Shown: positions 12,575 to 23,884 of the stretch, piece by piece
How the letters are laid out: the number at the start of each line of letters is the position of its first letter
How positions within the stretch are numbered: position 1 is the first letter of the stretch
DNA from: Diphasiastrum complanatum
Lineage: Eukaryota; Streptophyta; Lycopodiopsida; Lycopodiales; Lycopodiaceae
Length of the DNA stretch: 64,000 bases
Assembly: GCA_029204225.1 (NCBI GenBank)
Contig: CM055099.1
Location: forward strand, 47,180,542 to 47,244,541
Direction of reading: 5' to 3'
Position numbers and translations under genes: made by a program
The notes under the pieces: generated by a model
The model's database searches: none
Told to the model about the DNA's origin: nothing
Seen by the model: the letters and a program-made list of their open reading frames with translations, nothing else

Positions 12575-13038
12575 TGTAAAGATCTCTACGAAAAATCCCT
12601 AAGATGAGGATAGGAAAACACAATAAGAGAGACTATGGAGCCAAACCGCCCAACCAAACCTAGATCCCCCAAGCCATGCCATGTGAAAGCTAGAGGAGAA
12701 GAGAGAAACTGGTAACCTAAACCAAAGTTGTCGACGGGAGAATCCCCACTTCAATATATAGAAAGTAGATTCATGTGCATGAACCCATGCAATCCCCATG
12801 TAGGTCAACTATAAATAGGTCACATCTCTTCATGCGGTCCTCCTGCCTATATCCGTCACAGGTACATGCACCACTCCATATGTCTCAATTAGAGTGTCTG
12901 GGTCCTCTCAAGGTAATTAGTCACAAACAAGCCTTGACTTGGAATTAAATCTCGGCGTGACTAACAATCTCAAATACTGGAGGGCCGGTCTACCATATTA
13001 GGACCATTCCATGTCCTTAGCTGAATATGGCCATAACA
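12575..13038 (-). mobile_element. LTR (464 bp) of a gypsy-like element, reverse orientation
   Basis: The reverse complement starts TGTTATGGCCATATTC and ends CTTTACA, and aligns along its whole length with the 490-bp LTR at 22542-23031. It is followed, after one base, by a primer-binding site (TGGTATCAGAGC, at 12573-12562). It is therefore the 5' LTR of a minus-strand element; I found no matching 3' LTR at lower coordinates. Confidence 0.9.
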
Positions 13039-13076
13039 TGGCTGATGAAAATCTGTCTGCTAGATCGATTTTGATG

Positions 13077-13640
13077 AATCTAAATTCTGAGACAGTAATG
13101 GGCTAGACCCATATCAGCAGTCATCCTGTATTCATGTGCTAGCATGCATTTCATATCCTTCAGTAGATTCAGATTGTTACTAAACAATAATGTATCATCT
13201 ACATAAAGAGTGATGATTATGAAGGATTTCGAAATAGACATTCGAGTTTGTCGAGTTTGGAATAAAGCCATTCTCGATTAGAAATGCCAATTAATCTTCT
13301 CAAACCAGGCTCTTCGTGACTGTTTCAGACCATACAGAGCCTTGTGGATTTTGCACACAAAGTGCTCCTTACCTTTCTGCTCGTATCCCTCTAGCTTCGA
13401 CATGTAGATTTTCTTCGATAGTCCTATTGAGGAAAGCAGTCTGGACATCCATTTGGTGGACTTCAAAATCGGCTGCAGTGGCATAGGAAGTAATAGTCGA
13501 ATTGAAGCATGCTTAACACCAGGGCTAAAGGTCTCAGAATAATCTTGATCTGAAATATGTGAGAATCCTTTGGTGACCAGTCTGGCCTTGTATCGATTTA
13601 GTTTTCCTTCAAAATTATACTTTGCCTTAGAGAGAAAGAA
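13077..13640 (-). pseudogene. Copia reverse transcriptase relic
   Basis: Minus-strand frames read NRYKARLVTKGFSHISDQDY, then a degraded MDVQTAFLN-like segment, then KIHKALYGLKQSRRAWFEKI, and last the catalytic block TLYVDDTLLFSNN (YVDD, near 13195-13205). At least two frame changes separate these pieces. It starts within 40 bp of the LTR at 13038, so the LTR element appears to have inserted next to or into it. Sequence downstream of RT (RNase H) is missing. Confidence 0.88.
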
Positions 13641-13678
13641 AAAGAGAGAGTTGAGAGCCAGGCACATATCCAACAACT

Positions 13679-14303
13679 CAAGGACCAGCTCAGGAAAGCA
13701 GAACTAGCAGCTCAACAACACACCCTTTGGACCAAGCTTGTCCAAGAGAAATTAGCCCGGCAAACGTATCAATATGATCGCGAGCACTTAGTGCTCAAAG
13801 CAAAGGCGCTGGAACAAGAGCGTAAATCTCTCAAAACCAACGAGAGATCACTCAAAGATTATATCTGCACCTTGGAACGTAATGTCTCAAGGGAGCAGAT
13901 AGAAATGTAGAGAGTCCAAGAGAACTTTGCAGTCCAACAGGCGGTCCTAGAGCTCAAAGTCCAACAAGCAGCCAACAAGTGCAAGCCATACAAGCTGCAT
14001 CGAACCATATGGTAGCCACCGCAGAGGAAGAGACATCGGCCGCCTAGAAACTCCACGGAAGCTGGCAGAATATTATAAAGATCATTCAGCCAGAGCACTC
14101 CAGCTGTACAGGGACCAACAAAGAGTCATGAGGCCATATTGACAACAAAAGATACCGAGCTGGCAACCTTACGCGCCACGCTCCAAGAAGAAAAGTAGGC
14201 CCTCAAGAACACCAACTCTGCACTGAAAATATTGAAGAAGCAATTTATTGCCATACTAGAGTTCTCCACTGCTCTAGACGGCAATTTACCACTTATTTTT
14301 TAG
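13679..14303 (+). pseudogene. Decayed coiled-coil C-terminal ORF (gag-like, family unknown)
   Basis: The plus strand keeps one frame for about 75 codons with strong heptad character (LRKAELAAQQHTLW, then ALEQERKSLKTNERSL), meets a TAG, goes on, and after frame changes ends in LQEEK-ALKNTNSALKILKK and a final TAG near 14303. No enzyme motif is visible. The amino acid style resembles the coiled-coil tail of the pseudogene at 58.33-59.78 kb. An LTR-like promoter region follows, which suggests it was the last ORF of a retroelement. Confidence 0.5.
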
Positions 14304-14945
14304 TATCTCATTAGATTAGTTTTTTATTATTTTTCTCTGCCTTTCTGGATTCTCCCCTCTCTAATTCAAAACTCATTCATATTTATCAGATTGCATTGAA
14401 GACGAACAAGAATATATTTGTTTTTCCACTCCTTGCTGGTTTTGTCCAAGTTAAGGATTTTGGCTATTTTTGTGATGTTTTCGGGAGTCCTCTGTTCCGT
14501 TTCATTGTAGATGTGCAGGTAGATTAAAGAAGGTGCTGATGGAACCTTGTAAGAAGAAAATCCCACCTTGTAGAAACTACCCTCACCCATGTAAAAATTC
14601 CATGTAAAAATCTTGACCTACCTCTCTTTCTCTTTTTTCTCTGTTTTCCTTGCAAAAACGTCCTAGAAATGTCCTGAACGACTTGAAAGGAGCACTATTG
14701 CCAAATTTAATAGTCCTTGCCCCTACCATTATTGTTCTCTATTGCAAATGAACGCATGGTCAAGTCTGTCCAGAAAAATTCCAGCCTAATTGCAAGTTAG
14801 GCTCGATTCTTGAAAAAATTGCCATTTTTAGTAAACAACGGGAGTTTCTAATTAGAAAATCTCGCAAATCTGGCAGCCAATCGAGAAACGGACTGTGCAT
14901 AGTGCAAACATTGGTAATTTGAAATTGACAACTTCCAAAAATAAT
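14304..14945. other. Non-coding stretch, possible 3' part or U3 of an LTR
   Basis: No ORF worth calling. It leads directly into a TATA-containing segment at about 14968, so it could be the U3 of a decayed LTR. Confidence 0.35.
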
Positions 14946-14949
14946 AGTA

Positions 14950-15245
14950 GGCGAGTCAGGAAAACCCCTATATATAGGTGCGAGTCAGAGAATACTCTTA
15001 CTTTTCTAACTCACGTCCTGACTTGCATTCTGACTCGTGCTCCTCCAGACTCATCGACTTTTTAACTCGCACCCTCATTTTTCTTATTGATTGCAGCTTT
15101 TTCTTGACTTGCCATCAGACCCGTGCTTTCCACACAACATATCCACCATTTTTTCTGACTCTCACTCTGACTCGCCTGACTCACTGACAGCCTGCTGACT
15201 TGCAACTCCTGACTCGCACTCTATCCTAACTCACCATCAACGCCC
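14950..15245 (+). promoter_or_regulatory. TATA box followed by a GACTCG/GAGTCA-rich leader
   Basis: CTATATATAGGTGCGAGTC lies at about 14967-14985. Over the next 250 bp, variants of CTGACTCGCA/GACTTGCA occur about 13 times, forming a degenerate short repeat. An ATG-led frame begins at 15302. This has the layout of an LTR promoter and leader, though the LTR edges were not found. Confidence 0.5.
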
Positions 15246-15301
15246 TAGTTTTAGTACAGCCTCTACTTCCTCCTTTGACCCTCATACCTCCGATCAATCC
15301 C

Positions 15302-16384
15302 ATGGCACTGAAACGTCGTCTTTCGGGCACCGCTGCTCCCCTTGGACAAAGAGTCCGACTCACCAGAAGTGTAGCTCCGCCATAGTCCCAACTGATCCTC
15401 CAGGCCCACCACATCTTCGCGAACCGCTACCTCACCATCCACCTCTCAGCAGACCGGATCTCTATCCTCTTCCCCAACCTCATCCACTTCCCCTAACTAA
15501 GAGGAGGGAGATACTTCTCCCTGATCGCTTGCGCACCTTCGCACTTTACCATACTTCCGTTACTCACAAAGCAAGAGATTGTGACTCTTTGCACTGATGG
15601 CTGCCTAGCAGTTTTGACTGTCATGGGCCTAGGCGCCATGGAAGTACCCCTCTTTCAGGACTATTCTATAGTCTAGAAAGCCTTTTCCACCTTCGACATC
15701 GATCATTTCATCGTCACCTGCAAAGGGCAAGACCATATAGTCACCCTAGATCCAGTGCTGATTTCATTGGCGCTTAGCCTTCCGCACACCCCCCACCTAC
15801 CATTCTCCCGAGGCCTTACCAAGTTCGATGTGTCCATCTTTTTCCTTCCAGATCAATGTGATATCAAGACAAAAACCAATGATGACTACTTGATTTCGCA
15901 AATCAAGAAACCAAATCTCCATGATGCGATCGACTTTATGTCTGCCATCGTACTGCCCCCTCCGCGTGTCCAAACAAGTCATAGTTATGATGACCATGAT
16001 GGAAGGATCAGACATCTATGATTGGGCCTCGCTTCTCATTGAGGAGTTGTAGGCCACTTTCAAACGCCCTACCCGGATCACCTATGGTGGTCTGATTACT
16101 GTCCTCGCCTTCCCCCACCTAGAAAATCTAGGTGTCAAAACGTCTACACCTACCTCTCCATCCGCTAGCTCACCCCCAAAAGACACACTCGTGCTACTGT
16201 TGGAAGGCCAACAGTCGCCCTCCTTCACTGCATAACCTACACCATCTACCCACATGCGCACTAGCCCGATACATACCAGCCCCATCCATTCTTCTCCCAT
16301 TCTTCAAATCACGTCTCCTATCCGTAGTCCCATCCGTCCAACCACCACTTCCCCCATCTCCTCCATTGTTGCAATCTGTTGAGT
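15302..16384 (+). pseudogene. Decayed retroelement-type ORF, three in-frame stops
   Basis: The frame begins at an ATG (MALKRRLSGTAAPLG) and runs for about 240 codons to 16021 with only three stops (TAG, TAA, TAG). It then continues in other frames (WASLLIEEL, later TRITYGGLITVLAFPHLE) until a Ser/Pro/Thr-rich tail and a TGA. It resembles the N-terminal ORFs of plant LTR elements (gag or plant-transposon-protein type), but I cannot name the family. It is cut near 16419, where a copia LTR ends, so that copia element inserted into it. Not functional as it stands. Confidence 0.45.
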
Positions 16385-16419
16385 GGGAAACGTTTTACAA
16401 TAATTTTTTAGTCTGTGAA

Positions 16420-16744
16420 TGTAGAAAAAATAGTAATTATTCTTCCACAGAGAACACGATGCAAGTTTGAATAAATCAAACTAATATCAGTGTCTTCAAT
16501 CACAATTTTATCTGATCTATGTACTAATAGAACAATATTAGTTATGATTGAATATGCGTGCGGAAATTATTTGCAGAAGTAAGAGACAACTTAAGACAAT
16601 TTAGACAATAAGAAACTATTGATCAAAAATGAATTTCTATAACTCTGAATTTGAATCATCAATATACATCTCTTGTTGTCTTATCTCGTTGTTGTGTCTC
16701 TGATTGAATGAGTTACAATGAGTAGTGCACATGTATTTATATTT
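16420..16744 (-). mobile_element. Copia LTR fragment (R/U5 end), reverse orientation
   Basis: The reverse complement matches the plus-strand LTR at about 37020-37338, including the terminal TTTTTCTACA. Its outer end at 16420 is the true LTR terminus, so what lies below it is the old insertion site. Its inner end is fused to copia RT sequence at about 16745, which shows a deletion of RNase H and most of the LTR. Confidence 0.88.
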
Positions 16745-16975
16745 TGAAAAGATAAGCGTGTCATCAACATAAACAGCTAGAATGATTATTTCATTTTGGA
16801 CATATTTGATATAGACATTTGATTCAACAAATAGAGGTTTGAAGCCTATGGAACGTAGTGCTTCGTCCTTCTTTCTATACCATTGTCTCGCCACTTGTTT
16901 GAGACCATAAATGCTTTTATTCATGTGACATCCGTATTCTAGATATTCTTGGCTTACAAAACCAAGTGGTTGGTC
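16745..16975 (-). pseudogene. Copia reverse transcriptase, catalytic part (split gene, downstream half)
   Basis: The minus strand reads MNKSIYGLKQVARQWYRKKD, then the YVDD block (ILAVYVDDTLIFS). After TLIFS the frame runs directly into LTR-derived codons. The upstream half of the same RT lies at 23032-23880; the two are separated by the LTR element 16976-23031. Across the split the frame would be continuous, which shows the RT was whole before the insertion. Confidence 0.9.
16907..16975. repeat. 69-bp target duplication, left copy
   Basis: Identical by eye to 23032-23100, from ATAAATGCTTTTATTC to AAGTGGTTGGTC. Both copies are copia RT sequence and flank the inserted LTR element. Confidence 0.95.
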
Positions 16976-17397
16976 TATTGGTCACGCCTAGATTTTATTC
17001 CAAATCAAGGCTTGTTGGTGACTAATGACCTTGAGAGGACCCATACACTCTAATTGAGACATATGGAGTAGTGCATGTACGTGTGACTGATATAGTCAGG
17101 AGGTATGCATGTAGAGCTATAACCTATTTATAGTTGACCTGCATGGGAATTGCATGTGCTCATGCACAGGATCCTACTCTCTATATATTGAGGTAGTGAT
17201 TATTCCATCGACGACTTGGTCTAGGTTACCTGATGAGCTCTTCTCCTCTTGCTGTCACATTGGCATGGCTTGGGGGCTAGATCCAGGAGGATTCTCCAGG
17301 AGGGATCTAGGTTTGGTTGGGTGGTTTTGCTCTACAGTCTCTCTTGTGTTTTCCTATCCTCATCTTAGAGGATTGTCCCTCCCTAGTGGTCTTTACA
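16976..17397 (+). mobile_element. 5' LTR of the gypsy-like element, 5'-truncated
   Basis: Aligns with 22614-23031 of the 3' LTR but lacks the first 72 bp. It ends CTTTACA, then one base, then the primer-binding site. About 18 visible differences from the 3' LTR over about 420 bp point to an insertion that is not recent. Confidence 0.93.
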
Positions 17398-17398
17398 T

Positions 17399-17410
17399 TG
17401 GTATCAGAGC
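17399..17410 (+). promoter_or_regulatory. Primer-binding site, initiator-Met type
   Basis: TGGTATCAGAGC, one base after the LTR end at 17397. Confidence 0.92.
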
Positions 17411-20400
17411 CCGGCTAAGATGTGGCCTTGGATGGGATGGAAACAAGCTCTATACTAAATTGGATGTAGGAAGCACTTGGATTTGCATCCTGGTTTGGAG
17501 TGCTAATTTTTTCAAGAGAAGTTCAAATTTGAGTTTCGCTAATTCTGATTGTTTGGCATGCTTTTCGAAATTGGTGGTAGAGTGCTCTTCTACATGTTCC
17601 ATTTTTGTAAAAGATGCTTGGAGCTAGTGTGAATTCATTTGTAATTTCCTGTTTTCTTGGAGAAGCTTCCAATTAATGTAGAAGGATTTACTGTGAAAGA
17701 TCTTGTTGCTTGTTTATAGCTTAAATCTGCTAGATGGAGTAACATGCATAGGACCATAATGTTCTACGGAGTTAGATTCATATAGGACTAGCTGAGTTAT
17801 GGATAGATTAAATTGGATTGATCAGTCTAGGTGAAATAACTAGCTAGCTGATAGAACTTGTGAATCTCATGATTGCACGTGAGGATTGAGAGCTTTTGAA
17901 AAAAACTAATTCTCTGGTGGAGCATGCAACTTGTAGAGCATAGATTGGGAATTGCAGTTCTGTTTTTTCCTATAGCTAAATAAAGCTGAGAGATTTAACC
18001 ACCCTCATGAGCATGTATTCCCTGTTAATGGATGGGTTATAGAATTTTCCTATTTCTAGAATTTTGGAGCTCATTGGAAATTGGGGTAATTTGTCATAAC
18101 AATCTGGAATGGTTAATGCTTGTGAAGAAGCCTCTGTAGTGACCCATCTGTGAGAAGCCTCTGAATTCTGGTTCTACCTCGTTATATCTTCCCTCTAGCT
18201 TTTGATTGGAGGGAGGGGCCGTGGTTTGCCTGGTGTTGAATCGCAAACCTTTTTTATTCCTAGAAACAATTGTAGATCTCCTACAGAATTATTTGTGCAA
18301 CCTTCACCTCTCTTCCCATGAGTGTTTGTGAGCAGTACATGGGTGTGTTGTGAGATTAAAGCTGATGTTGCACCATTTAACCTGATTTCATTCCAGTTGA
18401 TGCATGCTTGTCGGCGTGCTAATTGAAAACCTGAAATGTTCTGAGATCAGCCAGACAGGTTGTAATCTTGTCATGACTTGGAAAGAGCTGGAAAAACCGT
18501 GGTATGGCGCGATTGGTAGTTGCTCGAGAAGCCTCATAACCTGTAGGGAAAAAGAGTGCACTGCTGTCTACTTGGCTATTTCTGATCTTTGAAAGCACGA
18601 TTTGTATGATCCAATAGGGCAGCAGGGCCACTCTTCCTTTGATGGCAGTATGACGAAAGAGGACATGCATCAGTTGCGGCTGTATCGAGTGAAGGAATTG
18701 TTGGCTAACCTAAATTTCTTTTTGTTTTGAAATTTGTTTTGGCTAGGGCTTGTGTGGCTCATGTGTGAATAAGGCCTTACCTTTTGGACTTGGCTTGCAT
18801 GCATTTGCATGGTGTCTCCTAGAGCTATAGCATATTGCATGCCCATAAACCAGGGTTTTGGGAAGTCTTGCACTGCTAGTATGTGTCCAAGTGGTGAAAT
18901 TCACCTGCATCCACAATTGGAAATGGAATTACCAATACTCCAAACTTTTTTTGGGATTTATTGAGAAAATAATTTTAATATCCTAACGTCAAGCCTATGT
19001 GATTGGATCTATGGATTTAGGATTGGCAATAAAATTTTTCATGGTAATGTTTTTTCCAAGCAAGTACCCAGTTAGTGGGAATTTTGGGTCCCTGGTATTG
19101 TGCTTTTTATCAGTTTAATTCTGGAATAGAAATATTGCCAATAAATTCAGTTAAACGATAATTTTTATGGTTCTTTCTTTTCAACTTCGGTACTACACTG
19201 ATGGGTTATCCTAAAAGATTTTGATCTTTAGGATTGAGGAAACAAAAGCTTTTCAGATACTTGTTAAAGTGAATAAATGGAATAAGGTCGTAATATTTGT
19301 GAAGTAACTCTATATTCGATTAAAAAATAGATTTATCGAATATTGTGAAGAGTACTCGAATCCAAAAGTTATTGATTTTCCATTGATTCAGACAACTTTA
19401 ACGAAGTAATGAAAATAGACCGGTGTGGTCAAAAAAGGAAGTAGCCTAGCATTTACTTGTGTCAATGGAATTTTCGGGGACCGTCGCTAAAAGAATTTTC
19501 GGGTGACCGAAAAATCTAAGGGAGGAAGAAAATGAGACACATGTGTAGGTAAATGTGACAGTGTTGTGTAATCTGGATTAGTTAATAATCCATGTTTGGA
19601 AATTGCATAGCACCAGTTTTTTTGAATTCATTAAGTTGAATTTATTTTGAATATCTATAGGACCATGAATTGACCCTATTTGTTATTGGAAATTGTGGCA
19701 TGGAACGAGAATGACACTTGGTTCCCATTTGTACTGTGAGAACTTTATTCCTAAAGTTGTAACTCTCAAATGGTAGGAATTCGAGAGTATAGTACCAACC
19801 TGATGGATCGTTTTATGTGACGGTAAAGCCATGTGCAGATTCTTGTTATCACAATTTTGAACTGGATTATTGCGATCCACTAGAAACAAATTTGGGGGTA
19901 CTCCGGTATTTTGTGGAATAGATATGTGCATATCTGGTATTGGAAATCCAGATAGAGGTTTTAGATCTCTGGATTATCGGAGAATGCAATTTAGTGATCT
20001 TCTTGAAGGAATTCCTTATACCATTTCGGATGTAGATATTGGGTATCTATTGGTATACTTTAGCTCTATTGAATTTTTTCCTTTTGGTTTTAAAGAATAA
20101 ACTTAGGTCATTTCGATTGTATACGAAAGAGGTTTCTCAGCCAAACTGGGGTCAATGCCTAGTGGTATTCTTAGATGATATAGTCATCTACTGTGGAAAC
20201 TTAAGGAGATGGAGAATTCAATAGTTGGAAGTATCTTTCTGAAAAATGGTTGATGATTGGGGCCTATATTGGATATAGGATGGTCAGATAGTCTTTTTGA
20301 TTTTCTGATGGTCGGATCTAAAAGCAAAGGACTTTCTTGGAGAGAAAACTGATGGTATGGGACATCATCGATTTCAAAGAGAAAACTCTTGTGTGAGATT

Positions 20401-22528
20401 GATCTGTAGACCAATGGTTAGTATTTATATTATTTGTAAATCTAATAGTTGAAACCATTGAAAAAGCCTATTTAGGGTATTTGGAGAGAATATGAGATAT
20501 AGATTCGGATCCCTCAATGGTATCTCATAAATTCCAAATCGGAAACCCTTAAAAGCTATTTCTCTTTTAATTTTAAACCTCTACTTTTTAGAAATTCTTA
20601 AATACGAGACAATTGGATTGAGATTTATATAATTCCTTCCAGTGTAAAACTAGGTTCTGAAGGACTGTTTAAGTTATATGAATTCATGCTTCCATTTCAG
20701 GTTTGTGAATATAGCTCAAAATCAATTGATGTTTTCAATTGATTAAGTGGAATTTAAACCTCCTGAGCCCAAATTGTTATCTCTATTTGATAGTTGATTA
20801 TTGAGAGTAGTGTTTCTATCACTCGAGATAAGAAATTTTATGATTTGAAAGAAAAAGTCCGGTTTGTAATAATATTGAGTACTCATTACTGACTTTTTCA
20901 AATCTTTGATATCTTATATGTTGTCTCTAGGGAACTTTTTAATCAAAATTGTGATTTTTTTTTAAAAGGGGGAGAAGAAAATGATAGAAACCAGACTTTC
21001 ATGGGATCACCCAGTTGCATAGATTTGTTTTGTGGAATCCAGTTTGTGTGCAATGGTGGAACTATCCAAAGGAATAGAGAAAATCTCTAGTGATTGTTTT
21101 GAATAATCTGGAACTAGAGTAATTTTGGGAGTTTTTGAGTTGTAAGATATTCATGAATATGGAAAGTAGTGGTAAAGATTGAATTAAGATTCACTGATTG
21201 GATACCAAGTACCATATAGTCATGGATTGGAAAGTGGAATAAAACTTTAATCTGAGTATAAGTCAGCCTAATCTTAGTTTGGCACTAAGATCAGAAGTAG
21301 GTTGAATTATTGAAGGAATTTTGTTGATAAAAGTATGATGGTTGGAAAACTTGTGATGTAAGATTATTCACTTCAGAGATTCCCAAGATATATTATTTAC
21401 TCAAGAGAAATAGAATTTTCTGTAGCTAAGTTACAAGATTCTCAGTGTATATGTGAGTAACATATGCGGATTTTGGAGGAATCTGCCAGATAATGATATA
21501 TGTGTTTATGTAATGGGTCATAGTGAGATTTTTCTCATATGTGCATGATTAATCTTGTGTGGATCTGCTATGTATTCCTAGTTACTAAGGTTATCTGGTG
21601 CACTTAACCTAGTTGTTGAACATAGTCACTGATTAAGTATGGATTTAGAATCCTAAGGATTATGATTGACAAATCATAAGATTCTGAATTTTTATGATTG
21701 ACAGATCATAAATTGATACTTAAAGGTCATTTGAAAGAAATATGAGAATTCTTGAGATAATGAGTAATTCTTGATCAATATGGGAGAGTCAAGGGTTTAG
21801 ATCTGTTGGTTGAACTCTAAATTTCTTTACTCTAGCACATACTTGAGATTGTGTGGATCTCACAGGCCTTTCCATTAAGTAATTGTTTACTTATGAGGAA
21901 TTGCTTTCTTTACAGATTGTAGTCTATAAGTGCTTGTGTACAAAGTTCAGTCTAAATCTCCAGTTTTGTAGGAGACAGATAAATCTATTAAGATATAGAT
22001 AGATGTTGATTTCTTGCATATGATGCTAGAAATGGGGCTGTTAACTCATTAGAGTAACTACAGTACTCTGGTTTGAGTTATGATTGTTTGAGACTTGATG
22101 GATCTCCTAGAGATTTTAGATGACTGAATTGTGATATTTTAGAATATTTGTATATTCTAAGAATATTTGTACCAAGAAGCATTATTTTCTACAAGAAATT
22201 GAAATGGAATTTCTTTAGCTTTTGGATTTGATCTCTGAAATAAAGAAGTTAATTCACCCAGTGGTTCATGTAATTAGAATTATATGAAGGTGATGAACTT
22301 TTGTTTTGGAATAGATCAACCCATTTGGAAGATTCATAGCTTAGTGTATCTTTTGGAATTTGAAGTAGTATTTATGAGTAGAGGCAAGCAATTAAAGAAT
22401 TATTGCATCTCTGAGTGCTTATTCAGATGGAAAGATCGGACTAAGAATAATGATTCATGAGAAATATTTGAAAGCTTAAGGAATAGTTTCATGTTTTCTT
22501 TTTTCCGTTCTGAGGACAGAACCTGTTT
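17411..22528 (+). mobile_element. Internal region of the gypsy-like element, almost fully decayed
   Basis: About 5.1 kb, AT-rich, with no long frame. The only readable pol trace is a reverse transcriptase catalytic motif of gypsy style, LVVFLDDIVIYCGNL, at about 20155-20200. The first 300 bp match the leader of the minus-strand element at 12.3-12.56 kb. Size (about 6.1 kb with LTRs) fits a complete but dead gypsy element. A gag cannot be read. Confidence 0.7.
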
Positions 22529-22541
22529 AAGGGAGGAGAAA
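22529..22541 (+). promoter_or_regulatory. Polypurine tract
   Basis: AAGGGAGGAGAAA directly before the 3' LTR start (TGTTATGG), the usual primer for plus-strand DNA synthesis. Confidence 0.85.
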
Positions 22542-23031
22542 TGTTATGGCCATATTCGGTTAAGGACCTGGAATAGTCCTAATATGGTAGACCGGCCCTC
22601 CAGTGTTTGAGATTATTGGTCAAGCCTAGATTTTATTCCAAGTCAAGGCCTATTGGTGACTAATGACCTTAAGAGGACCCAGACACTCTAATTGAGACAT
22701 ATGGAGTAGTGCATGTACGTGTGACTGATATAGGCAGAAGGTATGCATGTAGAGCTATAACCTATTTATAGTTGACCTGCATGGGAATTGCATGTGCTCA
22801 TGCACAGGATCCTACTCTTTATATATTGAGGTAGTGATTATTCCGTCGACGACTTGGTCTAGGTTACCTGATGAGCTCTTCTCCTCTTGCTGTCACATTG
22901 GCATGGCTTGGGGGCTAGATCCAAGAGGATTCTCCAGCATGGATCTAGGTTTGGTTGGGTGGTTTTGCTCCACAGTCTCTCTTGTGTTTTCCTATCCTCA
23001 TCTTAAGGGATTGTCCCTAGTGGTCTTTACA
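22542..23031 (+). mobile_element. 3' LTR of the gypsy-like element (490 bp, complete)
   Basis: Begins TGTTATGGCC and ends GGTCTTTACA (TG..CA). Directly followed by the right copy of the 69-bp target duplication. Confidence 0.95.
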
Positions 23032-23100
23032 ATAAATGCTTTTATTCATGTGACATCCGTATTCTAGATATTCTTGGCTTACAAAACCAAGTGGTTGGTC
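23032..23100. repeat. 69-bp target duplication, right copy
   Basis: Partner of 16907-16975; identical by eye. It starts at the first base after the complete 3' LTR. Confidence 0.95.
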
Positions 23101-23880
23101 CATGAATAAGTCTTCTTCTAATTCTGTGTGCAGAAAAGCAGTTTTCTCATCCACAATATGGATTTTAATATCATGAGGCACTCCATACGCGAATAACAAG
23201 TGAATTGATGTATGTTTGACTACTAGTGAGAAGGTATCAGTGTAGTTGATCCCATACTTCTGTGAAAATCCTTTAGAAACTAATCTTGCCTTGTATATGA
23301 TGTTTTCTCCATTAGGACCTATTTTAATCTTGTAGATCCATTTACACTTGACTGGTTTTCTGCCATCAAGTATAGGTGCAAGTGTCCATACATTGTTCTT
23401 ATACATGGATGACATTTCATCCTCCATTGCCTGAATCTAGTGATCTTTTTCTGGTCCATCTACAGCTTCCTCGAATGTTTGAGGTTTGTCAGAGAATCCA
23501 CAAAATTCAATGGTTGTATTAAAAACATCCTGACCATACCTTTCTATTGTTTTCATTGTCTATCAGATCTTCTCACAAGTGGTTTCGAGTTCGATTCTGC
23601 AGGTTTTGAGTTCGATTCTGATTCAAGCTTTTCTGCTGGAATTTGAGCTGGCGATTCGAGTCTGTTAGGCACTCGATCTTGACCTCCCTCTGAAACTGGT
23701 AACTCTCTTTCATCTTCTATTTGTTTGTCTTTTGTTGTTGTTGATAGCTCATAATAATTTTTGAGAATTTCATAGCCGACTATATCACTGTCTGTTATGT
23801 ATTTTGTCTCATCAAATTTAACATCTCAAACAGCTTTTATCTTGCCAGTTTCGGGTAGATAAACACGATAATATGATGCT
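23032..23880 (-). pseudogene. Copia integrase tail and reverse transcriptase, upstream half
   Basis: From the high end, the minus strand reads a YYRVYLPETGKIK block, then a variable Ser/Glu-rich linker with short repeats (ESNSKPAESNSKP), then the RT start: AMEDEMSSMYKNNVW, KPVKCKWIYKIK, YKARLVSKGFSQKYGINYTD, and a degraded MDVKTAFL-like segment (IHIVDEKTAFLHTEL). The frame is largely open with a few stops. At 23032 it is interrupted by the LTR element and continues at 16975. At 23880 it is fused to gypsy sequence. Confidence 0.92.
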
Positions 23881-23884
23881 AGGA

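Noticed and set aside
17154-17627. 157-codon plus-strand frame, and its 91-codon copy at 22792
   Set aside because: It lies inside the two LTRs and runs into the leader; no evidence of a protein.
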